Source: JADFMN01 sp964529975 (GTDB lineage Bacteria > Armatimonadota > Fimbriimonadia > Fimbriimonadales > Fimbriimonadaceae). From it: a stretch of 32,155 nt of DNA. The DNA is taken from NCBI GenBank assembly GCA_964529975.1, contig CAZGXW010000028.1, forward strand, positions 1 to 32,155, read 5' to 3'. Made by a program: the position numbers and the translations under genes. Positions 1 to 7,519 of this stretch are shown in pieces (position 1 is the stretch's first letter; each line of letters starts with the position of its first letter). Below the pieces are notes generated by a model. It did no database searches. It saw only the letters and a list, made by a program, of their open reading frames with translations, and was not told the DNA's origin.

Positions 1-403
1 AGATCAGTCCGCGCACGTGCTTGCGCAGGAGGTCGTGGTCGATGCGGGGCTTGTAATAGAAGCCCTCGAGCGCGGCGACCGTGTGCAACCGGCAAAGGTT
101 TCGATAGCCTTCTTCGTTGCGAGCAAGCAACAACAAGTGGTAACCGGAAGACTCTTCCCTGCCCTGCTTGTTGTGCAGCCCGCCAGGAGCGACGTACGCC
201 TCCATGCCGATGATCGGCTTGATCCCTTGCTTGTCGCACTCGTGGGCGAACTCCATCGCCCCGAACATCACCCCGTGGTCGCTGATGGCGAGCGCGTCCA
301 TGCCCAGCTCCTTCGTGCGGGCGACCATCTGCGGGATGCGGTTGGCGCCATCGAGGAGGCTGTACTCCGTGTGGTTGTGGAGGTGGACGAACGGTCTGGG
401 CAT
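1..403 (-). CDS. dnaE: DNA polymerase III subunit alpha, N-terminal part (cut by window edge)
   Basis: The product is the replicative DNA polymerase catalytic subunit; only about the first 134 residues lie in the window, and the gene runs off the left edge. The protein opens MPRPFVHLHNHTEYSLLDG, the classic start of the DnaE PHP domain, with the HxHxE-type metal-site motif at residues 7-13. It continues with ALAISDHGVMFG (about residues 37-48), PIIGMEAYVAPG (about 63-74) and YHLLLLARN (about 88-96), all DnaE signatures. The ATG at 403-401 is the natural start because the family begins within a few residues of this motif. There is no obvious Shine-Dalgarno; a GC-rich hairpin lies just upstream at 410-430. 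DnaE rather than PolC is indicated because the PHP domain is N-terminal and uninterrupted. Confidence 0.93.
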   Translation of the reverse strand, partial: MPRPFVHLHNHTEYSLLDGANRIPQMVARTKELGMDALAISDHGVMFGAMEFAHECDKQGIKPIIGMEAYVAPGGLHNKQGREESSGYHLLLLARNEEGYRNLCRLHTVAALEGFYYKPRIDHDLLRKHVRGLI

Positions 404-409
404 GGGGTG

Positions 410-430
410 TGCCGGGCCAGCGGCCCAGCA
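410..430 (-). promoter_or_regulatory. Hairpin in the dnaE leader
   Basis: TGC and GGGCC on one side pair with GGCCC and GCA on the other around a 3-nt AGC loop, with one C/A mismatch. It ends 7 nt before the dnaE start codon. It lacks a T run, so it is not a normal terminator. In the dnaE mRNA it could hinder ribosome access, but that role is inference. Confidence 0.4.
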
Positions 431-525
431 TCAAGTATGGACGGAGCACGCCGCGGGATGGGCGCGAGGGTCTGGGGCGGTTTCGACAGCCTTGTGTGGG
501 AAAGTCTTGCTGGCTGGTTCAAGCG

Positions 526-552
526 AAAAAAACGGCCCGGTTGCGCGGGCCG
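526..552 (-). terminator. Intrinsic terminator, minus strand
   Basis: Read on the minus strand, a 7-bp stem CGGCCCG/CGGGCCG (546-552 with 533-539) with a 6-nt loop is followed directly by seven T (532-526). The form is canonical. It insulates dnaE from whatever transcript arrives from the right, either lptD read-through or an unannotated RNA from 553-777. Confidence 0.75.
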
Positions 553-777
553 GTTGGAGAAAGACTTGGCTAGAGTCCACCATGCTCGCCCTCTAATCGG
601 GGCGTAAGGTTTGTTGCCAACCGTGTGTACTGGCAATTCTCCGTGCGAGTTCCGCTTCGTAACATGGCAGGTCTTTTTTTGGAGGGTGTTCTATCACCTT
701 TGCGGGTGTGGGCGTGTGCGCTCCTGCCGAAGATCAGGTACGCCCCGTTTACCCGTGGGGCAGCGAGTGCAACAACC

Positions 778-990
778 ATGCTTTCCTCTGAAGCCAAAGC
801 CTTTGTGGGCCAAATCGTCGAGATCGAGTACGTGGACCGCGAGGGCAACACGCTCATCCAAAACGCCGAACTCTACGACATCGGTTTTCTTCCCCTCTAT
901 GGCCCTTGCTTGATCCTGGACATCGGCGAAGTCCGGTTGGACCGCGTGAACGCGTGCCGACCGGTCGCAAGAACGCAGAAGACCGCCTAG
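778..990 (+). CDS. Small conserved-looking hypothetical protein
   Basis: A 70-residue protein beginning MLSSEAKAFVGQIVEIEYVD. I do not recognise the family. It looks genuinely coding: third codon positions are strongly G/C-rich, and the residues alternate as in a small beta-barrel (GQIVEIEYVDREGN, then LYGPCLILDIGEVRLDRV). The tail from about residue 59 is basic and probably disordered. The start chosen is the ATG at 778, where this composition begins. An earlier in-frame ATG at 625 would add a low-complexity stretch crossing a T7 run and looks non-coding. No clear Shine-Dalgarno is visible. The stop codon overlaps the lptD stop tail to tail by 4 bp. An SH3- or Sm-like nucleic-acid-binding fold is conceivable, but nothing proves it. 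Confidence 0.6.
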   Translation: MLSSEAKAFVGQIVEIEYVDREGNTLIQNAELYDIGFLPLYGPCLILDIGEVRLDRVNACRPVARTQKTA

Positions 991-2525
991 AACGGTCGGT
1001 CGATCGTGCGGGCTTGGTTGCGGCGCTGGAGACGGCCACGGAAGTCGTCGATGCGGAAGCGGACCCCGACGCGATAATCGCTCGGGAACTCGCGGAACAC
1101 AGCGAACGGCTCGAACGCCTCCATCACGAGCGCGACCTCCCACTCACGGTCGAAGATCTGCGACGTCCGTGGGTCGTACTTGACGAGATATCGGAACGTG
1201 TACGGCCCGCGGACGTAGTCCAATCTGGCGTGAACCGCGGTCTCGTAGAGCCGCCGGTCAAATCCGAAATCTGGCGACCCAAAAGTCTTGGAGTCTGAAT
1301 AGGCGACACCGAGCGTGATGCCTTGGGTCGGGGACCAGAGCAGGCCGAGTTGGCCGCGAGCCCAGGAGAACGAAGTGTTCTCGCTGACCGTGCCGAAGAC
1401 GTCAGCGCGCGCTTGCAGCCCGATCCTCTGCGAGAGATAGAGCATGGGGCTCTGCACCGTGAGGTGCGAGGCAAAACGCTCGACGAACGGCGTGGTCGAG
1501 GACTCTCTGATCGATTGCAGGCGAGACACCATGCGAACGTTGAATCCGTTCAGGTTTCCGCTGGACTCGACGACTCCCTCATAGGCTTTGGACACGTCGT
1601 TGAGCAGTTCGGGGCGGGCGACCGTCGATGTGTTCCACTTCGATGCGACCATGTAGAGGAGCCTAGGGCTGCCGATCGCGGCCGTCTCGTTGAGCGGCCC
1701 TGCAACGCTGACGTTGTCGAACCAACCGTCTCCGGTCTGTTCCTTGAGGTCGTCCATCGGCTTCAGTTGGCGGAAGGTCTTGTCGGGGTCTGCGTTCATC
1801 AAGATGACGCTCACGCCGTAGTTCGGCAATCGCTGCGGAAAACTGCCCCATGTCGCTCCGAGCACCGTGTTGTCATTGAGAAGGAAGCCGCTCGCCCATG
1901 AGACACCGAGCCCGACGCCCTTCTTCTCAGCGATCGAAGGCAGGTTGAAGCCGTCGATGCGCGGGTCGAGGTCGAAGCGCATTTCGGGTGCCGTGCCGAT
2001 GTCGAGGCCGAAGAGGTCGAGAGAGACGCGCTTGGCAATGCCGTACTCGCCAGGATGGATGCGCACGACTTTGGCCCGTATCTCGTACTGCGGGTTCTTC
2101 TTTCGCGAGAGCGTGGCCCTTGCCCGGTCGATGCGCCATTCCTGCGGCGTTATCGATAGGGTCTCGCCTCGAATCCGCATGTTCCCTACTTGCACGTAGA
2201 CGTTCTTTGCGGATCCCGTTTTGTCCTTCCAGTTGAAGACGAGTTCATCGGTGCTCAGGTAGGCCTCGGGATCGGTCAGAACAACCCCGCCGCTCGCGGT
2301 CCCGACGTTGTTCTTATAGTCGAGGACAAGGGTCTCGCTCGAGACGACGGTCTGGTCGTACTGGGCCCGAACGGCGCCCTGGAACACGACCGTGCCCGCC
2401 TCGGTGTCGATCTCGACCTGCCGTTCGTAGGTCACTTGGAGCCCTCCGTACTGTTGGGACTGGCGGGCCTGCTCTTGCACCATCGCCGGGTTCAGACCTG
2501 GAAGCGGTGCGAGGAAGAAGAGCAT
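987..2525 (-). CDS. lptD: LptD/OstA-family outer-membrane LPS-assembly protein (short form)
   Basis: A 512-residue protein. After a short hydrophobic N-terminus (a weak signal sequence), residues about 30-165 have the repeated short beta-strands of the OstA/LptA jellyroll, for example VVFQGAVRAQYDQTVVSSETLVLDY and SGGVVLTDPEAYLSTDELVFNW patterns in the usual order. The remainder is a run of amphipathic strands ending in Phe, as expected of an outer-membrane beta-barrel. In the known family, LptD receives lipopolysaccharide from periplasmic LptA and inserts it into the outer leaflet. E. coli LptD is near 780 residues, so this version has a much smaller barrel. The start is the ATG at 2525; a -10-like TAGAAT lies 15 nt upstream. 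It is divergent from the sigma-factor operon. Family assignment is good; true LPS export versus export of another lipid is open. Confidence 0.75.
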   Translation of the reverse strand: MLFFLAPLPGLNPAMVQEQARQSQQYGGLQVTYERQVEIDTEAGTVVFQGAVRAQYDQTVVSSETLVLDYKNNVGTASGGVVLTDPEAYLSTDELVFNWKDKTGSAKNVYVQVGNMRIRGETLSITPQEWRIDRARATLSRKKNPQYEIRAKVVRIHPGEYGIAKRVSLDLFGLDIGTAPEMRFDLDPRIDGFNLPSIAEKKGVGLGVSWASGFLLNDNTVLGATWGSFPQRLPNYGVSVILMNADPDKTFRQLKPMDDLKEQTGDGWFDNVSVAGPLNETAAIGSPRLLYMVASKWNTSTVARPELLNDVSKAYEGVVESSGNLNGFNVRMVSRLQSIRESSTTPFVERFASHLTVQSPMLYLSQRIGLQARADVFGTVSENTSFSWARGQLGLLWSPTQGITLGVAYSDSKTFGSPDFGFDRRLYETAVHARLDYVRGPYTFRYLVKYDPRTSQIFDREWEVALVMEAFEPFAVFREFPSDYRVGVRFRIDDFRGRLQRRNQARTIDRPF

Positions 2526-2540
2526 ATCGGGACTCGCGGG

Positions 2541-2546
2541 ATTCTA
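2541..2546 (-). promoter_or_regulatory. Putative -10 box of lptD (TAGAAT)
   Basis: TAGAAT on the minus strand lies 15 nt before the lptD ATG, so a start site about 7 nt downstream would leave a leader of only about 8-9 nt. No good -35 box is visible. The same hexamer serves the PrpD-family gene at 12004-12009. Confidence 0.4.
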
Positions 2547-2600
2547 CCGGGGTGAAACTAGGTTCAAAGGACAGAACTTCTTGGTATCCTAAAGCCGTCG

Positions 2601-2606
2601 TATAAT
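2601..2606 (+). promoter_or_regulatory. Promoter -10 box (TATAAT) of the sigma-factor operon
   Basis: A perfect TATAAT sits 18 nt before the ATG at 2625. The -35 region is weak (CTTCTT at 17-bp spacing). An AGGAG Shine-Dalgarno follows at 2613-2617. This is a conventional leader, unlike the short-leader promoters seen elsewhere in the window. Confidence 0.65.
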
Positions 2607-2624
2607 CTGAACAGGAGACCGCAC

Positions 2625-3185
2625 ATGCTGAGCAACGAAGTTGCCCTCCAGTCTAGGAACGAACAGGCCCTCGAAGAGTTACAGTGGATCGAGCGCTGCC
2701 GCCACGGAGACGAGGCGGCGATGGGCGCGCTGATCGCCAAGCACCGGACCCGTCTGGTCCGCGTGGCGGCCAACGTCCTTCGAGACTCGTTCGAGGCCGA
2801 GGACGTCACTCAAGAGGCGTTCCTCAAGGCTTTCCGAGAGATCCACAAACTGCGCGACGACTGCGCCTTCTCGGGCTACATCTATCGGATCTGTGTGCGC
2901 CTGTGCATGGATCGGTTACGGTCGCGGAAGGCCGAGTCTCTTGTCATCGACAAGCCGGAGCCGAGCCGCGGCACCCAGATCGAGACAAAGGTCGTCATCG
3001 AGAACCTGCTTGCGGAACTGACCCCTGAACTGCGGATGACCTTGGTCCTTCGCGAAATGGAGCAACTGAGTTACGAGGAAGTTGCGGACATGATGAAGGT
3101 CCCTGTCGGCACCGTACGATCCAGGCTCCACACCGCACGAGAGAGGTTTAGGAACCTGTGGGTATCGGCCACAGGGGAAGCCTGA
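2625..3185 (+). CDS. RNA polymerase sigma factor, ECF (sigma-70 family)
   Basis: A 186-residue alternative sigma factor that redirects RNA polymerase to stress or envelope promoters. Region 2 spans about residues 33-102 and includes the SFEAEDVTQEAFLKAFREI core-binding and -10-recognition helix. Region 4 spans about 131-178 with LSYEEVADMMKVPVGTVRSR, the -35-binding helix-turn-helix; LTPELRMTLVLRE leads into it. Length and two-domain layout are normal for the ECF group, with no region 1.1 or 3. The ATG at 2625 is supported by a Shine-Dalgarno at 2613-2617 and a TATAAT box. The next gene, 2 bp downstream, encodes a zinc-type anti-sigma factor. Autoregulation of the operon is typical of the family but not shown here. 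Confidence 0.93.
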   Translation: MLSNEVALQSRNEQALEELQWIERCRHGDEAAMGALIAKHRTRLVRVAANVLRDSFEAEDVTQEAFLKAFREIHKLRDDCAFSGYIYRICVRLCMDRLRSRKAESLVIDKPEPSRGTQIETKVVIENLLAELTPELRMTLVLREMEQLSYEEVADMMKVPVGTVRSRLHTARERFRNLWVSATGEA

Positions 3186-3187
3186 GC

Positions 3188-3607
3188 ATGTTGAACCCCT
3201 GCGCGCGCTATCGACGGCTGAAGACGCTGTCGGAGGATGGACGGACGTCCCCGAAGCAGTCGGCGTTCGTCGCCCGCCATGAGGCGACGTGCAACCGTTG
3301 CGCCGCAGAGCAAGCATTGACCGACGCGGCGATGGACTTTCTCCGAAGCAGCGCCATCGAGCCCGAGCCCGACCCGACGTTCGAATCTCGCTTCATTCGC
3401 CGATGGCGCGTCGAGCAACGCGCTCGGACGGTCTCTTACTGGATGCCTGCCGTCGTCGGCGCCGTCGTCGCGAGCGTTGCGCTCCTCGCAGTGATCCAGA
3501 TCCTGTTCGCCTCACCAGTCAAGCGCGATATCGACCTCAAGGGTCGAGAGGCGCAACTCAACATCCCCAGTTACGGGGAGACGGTGATCGGCGACCCAGG
3601 GCGATGA
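3188..3607 (+). CDS. Anti-sigma factor with zinc-finger (ZAS) motif, single-pass membrane
   Basis: A 139-residue protein starting 2 bp after the sigma-factor stop. Residues 31-38 read HEATCNRC, the H-x3-C-x2-C zinc motif of ZAS-type anti-sigma factors; Cys5 may be the fourth ligand. A single hydrophobic segment at about residues 86-108 (YWMPAVVGAVVASVALLAV) is a transmembrane helix. The N-terminal sigma-binding domain would be cytoplasmic, followed by a short external tail of about 30 residues. Family role: it holds the partner ECF factor inactive until a redox or envelope signal arrives. The start at 3188 is chosen over an in-frame upstream GTG-type start because it clears the sigma gene and places the Cys/His domain correctly. 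The stop overlaps the next ATG (ATGA). Confidence 0.85.
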   Translation: MLNPCARYRRLKTLSEDGRTSPKQSAFVARHEATCNRCAAEQALTDAAMDFLRSSAIEPEPDPTFESRFIRRWRVEQRARTVSYWMPAVVGAVVASVALLAVIQILFASPVKRDIDLKGREAQLNIPSYGETVIGDPGR

Positions 3608-5160
3608 GCCCTGCTCTACGAGCGTTCTATGGCGCGCTGATCGGCGCGCTGACCGTCCTTGCCGCACACCCCTTCTCCAGGCCCTACCTGCTCCAGGGCG
3701 TGTGGTTCCTCGGCGAGTCGGACTTTCTCAGGGAGACCCCTGCACTCGTCGACAACATCGAGTCGTTGCCCGAGCCGAAGTCCCTTGAGATTGCTGGACT
3801 GTGGGTCGAGAGCGCGTGCGAGCGCGAACTCTCAGGAAGCCGACTCGACAGGCAGCAAGCGCTCCTCATGGTCGAGGTGGTCCAGGCCGCGGCGGAGATC
3901 GACCCGGACAACGCGTTCTGGAAGCAGAGCGAAGCCGTGTTCTTGAGAAGGCTCGGCAACGAGTCGGCGGCCGCCGACGCCTGGGTGCGCGCTTCTGTGG
4001 CAAGCCGGTGGAACGACTACCAGAACCAGAGGCTCTCCGCAGTGCTTGAGGGACTGGAACAAGAAAGCGGTCGAAACATCGCTTGGCACTATGCGATCGT
4101 CGAGGCAAGAAAGTCGGCGGCCGCCCAGCGGTCAGCGTTCCTGTTCGCCAGGCAGATGCTGAGGGGCGAGCGCGTCAATGACTTCGACCTACGCCTGGCG
4201 ACTCTGCGGAACGGTCGCCTGGTCCGCGACGGTTCGAGGTCTGTCGAAGGCGCGCTCCTCGGGACTGAGATGGTCGAACTCGCGGCGTATTGTTCCCTCA
4301 CTGACGCCTACGGCCTGCATGGAGTCGGCGGACCGATCACACCGCGAACCTTGATCACCGCCAGAGAGAACTTCCTTGCTCTAGCCCGATATGAAGACGC
4401 CCGAGTCGACGAAGAGATCAGGGCTGCGTTCCGCGAGGACGACGCTCGAGACGCGTTCCTCAACGTCGGACTGATCGAGGAGCACAGGCGATCCTTGATG
4501 ATGACGTCGGTGCTGACCTCGGCCCTTCCTGGCTCCCTCGTCACGATCGGCATCTTCGGAGCGGCGCTCTACTTGATAGGCCTGGGAGTTTCAGCCTCTA
4601 AAGGGGCGCAGGGCGCCTTCAACGCACCCTGGGTGTTCGTGGGAGGCCTCCTCTCCGCGGGAATCGTGTACTGGATCACAGCCCTGTTCTTCCCTGCGTT
4701 GTGGGCGGCCGTGCTTCTTTGGTCCTTCGCAATCCGGCACGACAATCAACGACAGGCCGTTCCGAGAGGGCTGGGAGTCGGGTTCACGCTTACAATCGCC
4801 GCGCTCGCACTCGGGTTCGCGACCATCCTCACCTATTACTTCATAGCCCGCTCGCTTCCCGGCGAGTACGTGCTCGGCGGCTCCGCAGGGCTCAGCCTGA
4901 CCGACTCGAGCGTGCTTGCATTGGCCCTCGTCGTCGGAAGCCTTGCGCTCGTTACGGCTCCAGTCTGGGGGTTCATCGCTCGAGTCCCTGCCTCAGCCTT
5001 GGTTGGAAAGTCGGTGTCCAGTTTTGGGGCGGCCGTGTGCTTGGGCTGCTTCGCCCTCGGCGTCGCGATGGTCCCGGTGTCTATCGCCATCGACCGCTCG
5101 ACAGGCGACGGGCTTGCCAAAACGTTCCAGAATGAGCCGTCCTATTATCTGACGCAATGA
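3604..5160 (+). CDS. Multi-pass membrane protein of unknown function in sigma-factor operon
   Basis: A 518-residue protein starting at the ATGA overlap with the anti-sigma gene, which fixes the start. There is one hydrophobic segment near the N-terminus (about residues 8-22). A long soluble, helical, TPR-like part follows (about 40-295, rich in Ala, Glu, Arg). The C-terminal half has about six hydrophobic segments, including SLVTIGIFGAALYLIGLG, VFVGGLLSAGIVYWITALF, LTIAALALGFATILTYYF, LALALVVGSLALVTAPVW and AAVCLGCFALGVAMVPVS. I do not recognise the family. Position directly behind a sigma/anti-sigma pair, with translational coupling at both ends, suggests a membrane sensor or effector of the same response. 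That is inference from context only. Confidence 0.75.
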   Translation: MSPALRAFYGALIGALTVLAAHPFSRPYLLQGVWFLGESDFLRETPALVDNIESLPEPKSLEIAGLWVESACERELSGSRLDRQQALLMVEVVQAAAEIDPDNAFWKQSEAVFLRRLGNESAAADAWVRASVASRWNDYQNQRLSAVLEGLEQESGRNIAWHYAIVEARKSAAAQRSAFLFARQMLRGERVNDFDLRLATLRNGRLVRDGSRSVEGALLGTEMVELAAYCSLTDAYGLHGVGGPITPRTLITARENFLALARYEDARVDEEIRAAFREDDARDAFLNVGLIEEHRRSLMMTSVLTSALPGSLVTIGIFGAALYLIGLGVSASKGAQGAFNAPWVFVGGLLSAGIVYWITALFFPALWAAVLLWSFAIRHDNQRQAVPRGLGVGFTLTIAALALGFATILTYYFIARSLPGEYVLGGSAGLSLTDSSVLALALVVGSLALVTAPVWGFIARVPASALVGKSVSSFGAAVCLGCFALGVAMVPVSIAIDRSTGDGLAKTFQNEPSYYLTQ

Positions 5161-7505
5161 GCACGGCCATCCCCAAGTTTGTCGACCGCCGGACCGCGTT
5201 GCTCGACGAACTCCGCAGTTCGCCGAGTGGCCGGGAGTGGTGCGAGCGGCACACCGACTTGGTCGATGACGTTGTCAAGGCGGCGTTCGCAGGTCTCGAG
5301 AGCGAAGCGCCCCAGTTCGCGGTGGTTGCAACGGGCGGCTACGGTCGTCGTGAACTCGCGCCTTGGAGCGACGTCGATCTGACCTTTGTTCCCCTAGACG
5401 AAGGCGACCCTGGACTTGAGAAAGCAATCAAGTCGCTCTATCGGGCGTTGCACGACTTAGTTGCAGACGGTCTTGGGATGAAACTGGGATACGCGCTTCG
5501 GTTCGCTTCCGATTGTCCTGGCTTGGACGCCAAAACTCGCAGCGGCCTTCTCGATGCCAGGCTCGTGGTCGGATCGAAGAAGGCCCACGATGCGCTGACT
5601 CGGGCGTTCTGGGATTCATTTCCTGTGGCGCCATTCATCATCGACAAAATCGAAGAACTGCGGGCGAGCGAGTCAAAGACCAACGACACGCCGCTTGCGA
5701 CCCAACCCGACCTAAAGCGCGGGGCCGGCGGTTTGCGCGCCTTTCAAACAGCAAACTGGATCGGAGCGGCTATTGGCGAGCGCATGACGCCTCCATCGGA
5801 GGCCTATCGAGCACTGCTTCTCTACCGGAACATGCTTCACTTGGCCGCTGGCAAGCCGTTCGAGCAACTGACGCACTCCAAGCGCGAAGAGGTCTCCTCC
5901 ATGCTTGGCATGGAACCCTTGGAGTTTGGATCCAAGTTGGCCGAAGCGCTCTGCTCTGTGGCAGACGACTCAAGCCGTAGCATCGAGCGTATCTACGATG
6001 CACGCTTCCAGTTGGCGCCTTTTGTCGAGAGCCACAGGGGAGAAGCCCGAATCGACCCCCGGGCGACAGCCGGTCAGGCCGCGCTTGGAATCGCCAATGC
6101 GACCAGGCTCGGTCTGAGAATCTCTGACGTCAAGGCTAGGCCTACAGGTACGGCAAAGGCAAGCGAGGCGCTCTTCGCGATCTCGTGCGGGGAGCGGACG
6201 CTCAGGCAACTCGACAGGTCTGGCGTGCTGGAGGCGTTGCTTCCCGAACTGACGGACTGCCGCACGTTGATGCCGCGAGACAGGGCACATGACTTCACTG
6301 TGTTCGAGCACTCTTTGCGCGTAGTCCGAAACCTCGATAGCCTGCCTGCGGACTCGTTCCTGTCTTCGGTCGCTGGCGATCTCCGTGATCGTGCGCCGCT
6401 CTATCTAGCCGCTCTGTTGCACGACGTTGGACGAATCAAGGACGAGGCGACCCACGCCGAACTCGGGGCCGAAGTGGCAGCGCGTGTATGCGAACGTTGG
6501 GACGTGTACGAATCGACGAAGGAGACGGTGTGCTGGTTGGTACAAGAGCACCTCTTGATCGACCGCACTCTAAGGATGCGCGATGTCCAGAACCCAGAAA
6601 CAGCGCACGAACTCGCCGCTAAAGTCGGATCGACCGAACGACTTGCGCTACTGTCGCTCCTCACGTGGGCCGATGTTAACGCGGTCAACTCTCAGGCTTG
6701 GACCTCGGCGCAGGAGACGCTCCTTAGAGAGCTGTACACGCGCACCGTGGTCGCACTCGCAAGCGAAGAGCCGCCGACTACTGACACGACCGTCTACCGG
6801 AGGAGGCTTGCCGAGATGCAAAAGGGCCTCGACGTACCGAAGGCCGAGTTTGAGGCGTTCCTGGATGCTATGCCGGCGCATTACCTGCTCAGTACAGAAC
6901 CGGCTCTCGCTCGATCGCACTTCCATCTCGTCGCATCGGCAAGGAAGGGCGAGGTAAGCATCGTGCTAAACGACGCTCCCGAACTCGGGGCGACCGATGT
7001 GACCGTGTGCTGTCCCGACGCCACGGGACTACTGAGCCGAATCCTCGGCGTTACGTACGCGTTCGATCTGGGTATCAGCGGCATTCGAGCGGCGACGACG
7101 GACGATGAGACTCCGGTCGCCTTGGACACGATCACGGTCTCGTTTGGCGGACGGCCAATTCCCCACGCGACCGCGTCGCGCCTTTCGAAGACCCTTTCGC
7201 AGGTCGTGAAGGGCGAACTGAGCGTCGACGACCTGCTTCGTTCGACCAAGAAGGATCCCGACCGCACGCAAGACGTGCTGACCTATCAGTACCTTCCTGG
7301 GGACACGGCAATCATTGAAATCCAGGCCCCCCGAGGACGCGGCATGGCGTACCGCCTATCCCGGCAACTTTCCCGGCACGGCATCAATATTCTGGGAGCC
7401 CGCGTCGGTCAGTGGGCCGGGAGCGGCACCGCAGCGTTCTATGTGGAGGGTCGAGACCTCGACCCTAAGGCCGTTGCCCTGGCCCTTCAAACCCGACAGG
7501 TATAG
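5157..7505 (+). CDS. glnD: [Protein-PII] uridylyltransferase-like protein (GlnD family)
   Basis: A 782-residue multidomain protein. Residues 60-75 read GGYGRRELAPWSDVDL, the nucleotidyltransferase motif with its catalytic Asp pair. DLKRGAGGLRAFQ follows near residue 187, matching the GlnD-specific GGLRD region. An HD phosphohydrolase domain follows, with FEHSLRVVRNL and LLHDVGR (His422-Asp423). Two ACT domains close the protein (about 611-690 and 715-780), where glutamine is sensed in the family. In known members the enzyme uridylylates PII under nitrogen limitation and removes UMP when glutamine is high. It starts in an ATGA overlap with the membrane-protein gene. No glnB or glnA is nearby. 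Length is a little under the E. coli enzyme (about 890). PII as substrate is inferred from the family. Confidence 0.85.
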   Translation: MSTAIPKFVDRRTALLDELRSSPSGREWCERHTDLVDDVVKAAFAGLESEAPQFAVVATGGYGRRELAPWSDVDLTFVPLDEGDPGLEKAIKSLYRALHDLVADGLGMKLGYALRFASDCPGLDAKTRSGLLDARLVVGSKKAHDALTRAFWDSFPVAPFIIDKIEELRASESKTNDTPLATQPDLKRGAGGLRAFQTANWIGAAIGERMTPPSEAYRALLLYRNMLHLAAGKPFEQLTHSKREEVSSMLGMEPLEFGSKLAEALCSVADDSSRSIERIYDARFQLAPFVESHRGEARIDPRATAGQAALGIANATRLGLRISDVKARPTGTAKASEALFAISCGERTLRQLDRSGVLEALLPELTDCRTLMPRDRAHDFTVFEHSLRVVRNLDSLPADSFLSSVAGDLRDRAPLYLAALLHDVGRIKDEATHAELGAEVAARVCERWDVYESTKETVCWLVQEHLLIDRTLRMRDVQNPETAHELAAKVGSTERLALLSLLTWADVNAVNSQAWTSAQETLLRELYTRTVVALASEEPPTTDTTVYRRRLAEMQKGLDVPKAEFEAFLDAMPAHYLLSTEPALARSHFHLVASARKGEVSIVLNDAPELGATDVTVCCPDATGLLSRILGVTYAFDLGISGIRAATTDDETPVALDTITVSFGGRPIPHATASRLSKTLSQVVKGELSVDDLLRSTKKDPDRTQDVLTYQYLPGDTAIIEIQAPRGRGMAYRLSRQLSRHGINILGARVGQWAGSGTAAFYVEGRDLDPKAVALALQTRQV
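7447..7466. repeat. Inverted repeat with 9-bp arms at the end of glnD
   Basis: AGGGTCGAG and CTCGACCCT flank a 2-nt AC centre inside the last codons of glnD. It lies 35 bp before the TATAGT box of the next gene. It could be an operator or simply coding sequence. The very short centre argues more for a DNA site than an RNA hairpin. Confidence 0.35.
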
Positions 7506-7506
7506 T
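7501..7506 (+). promoter_or_regulatory. Possible internal promoter -10 (TATAGT)
   Basis: TATAGT overlaps the glnD stop codon, 13 nt before the TrkA-type ATG at 7520. No convincing -35 is seen. It could give the transport-regulator genes an independent short-leader transcript. Confidence 0.35.
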
Positions 7507-7519
7507 CGGTCTCGCGTCC

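Larger units (their letters stand above)
404..777. other. Gene-poor stretch with hairpins and a minus-strand terminator
   Basis: No reading frame here has protein-like composition on either strand. It holds a GC-rich hairpin (410-430), a minus-strand intrinsic terminator (526-552), a T7 run on the plus strand around 673-679, and a GCCCC/GGGGC hairpin (742-746 with 757-761) just before the small gene at 778. The terminator has no protein gene of its own within about 430 bp upstream on the minus strand. The block could therefore be the long 3' end of the lptD transcript or an unannotated small RNA. I matched it to no known RNA family: the SRP RNA apical motif and the tmRNA acceptor end are both absent. 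Confidence 0.5.

Noticed and set aside
17..636. Several open frames on both strands (for example 17-607 + and 268-636 -)
   Set aside because: Positions 1-403 are the dnaE start on the minus strand in another frame. The rest crosses the terminator at 526-552 and has Arg/Pro-rich shadow composition.
570..857. 95-residue minus-strand frame antisense to the small 778-990 gene
   Set aside because: Composition is unlike a folded protein, and it lies opposite a frame with good codon bias.
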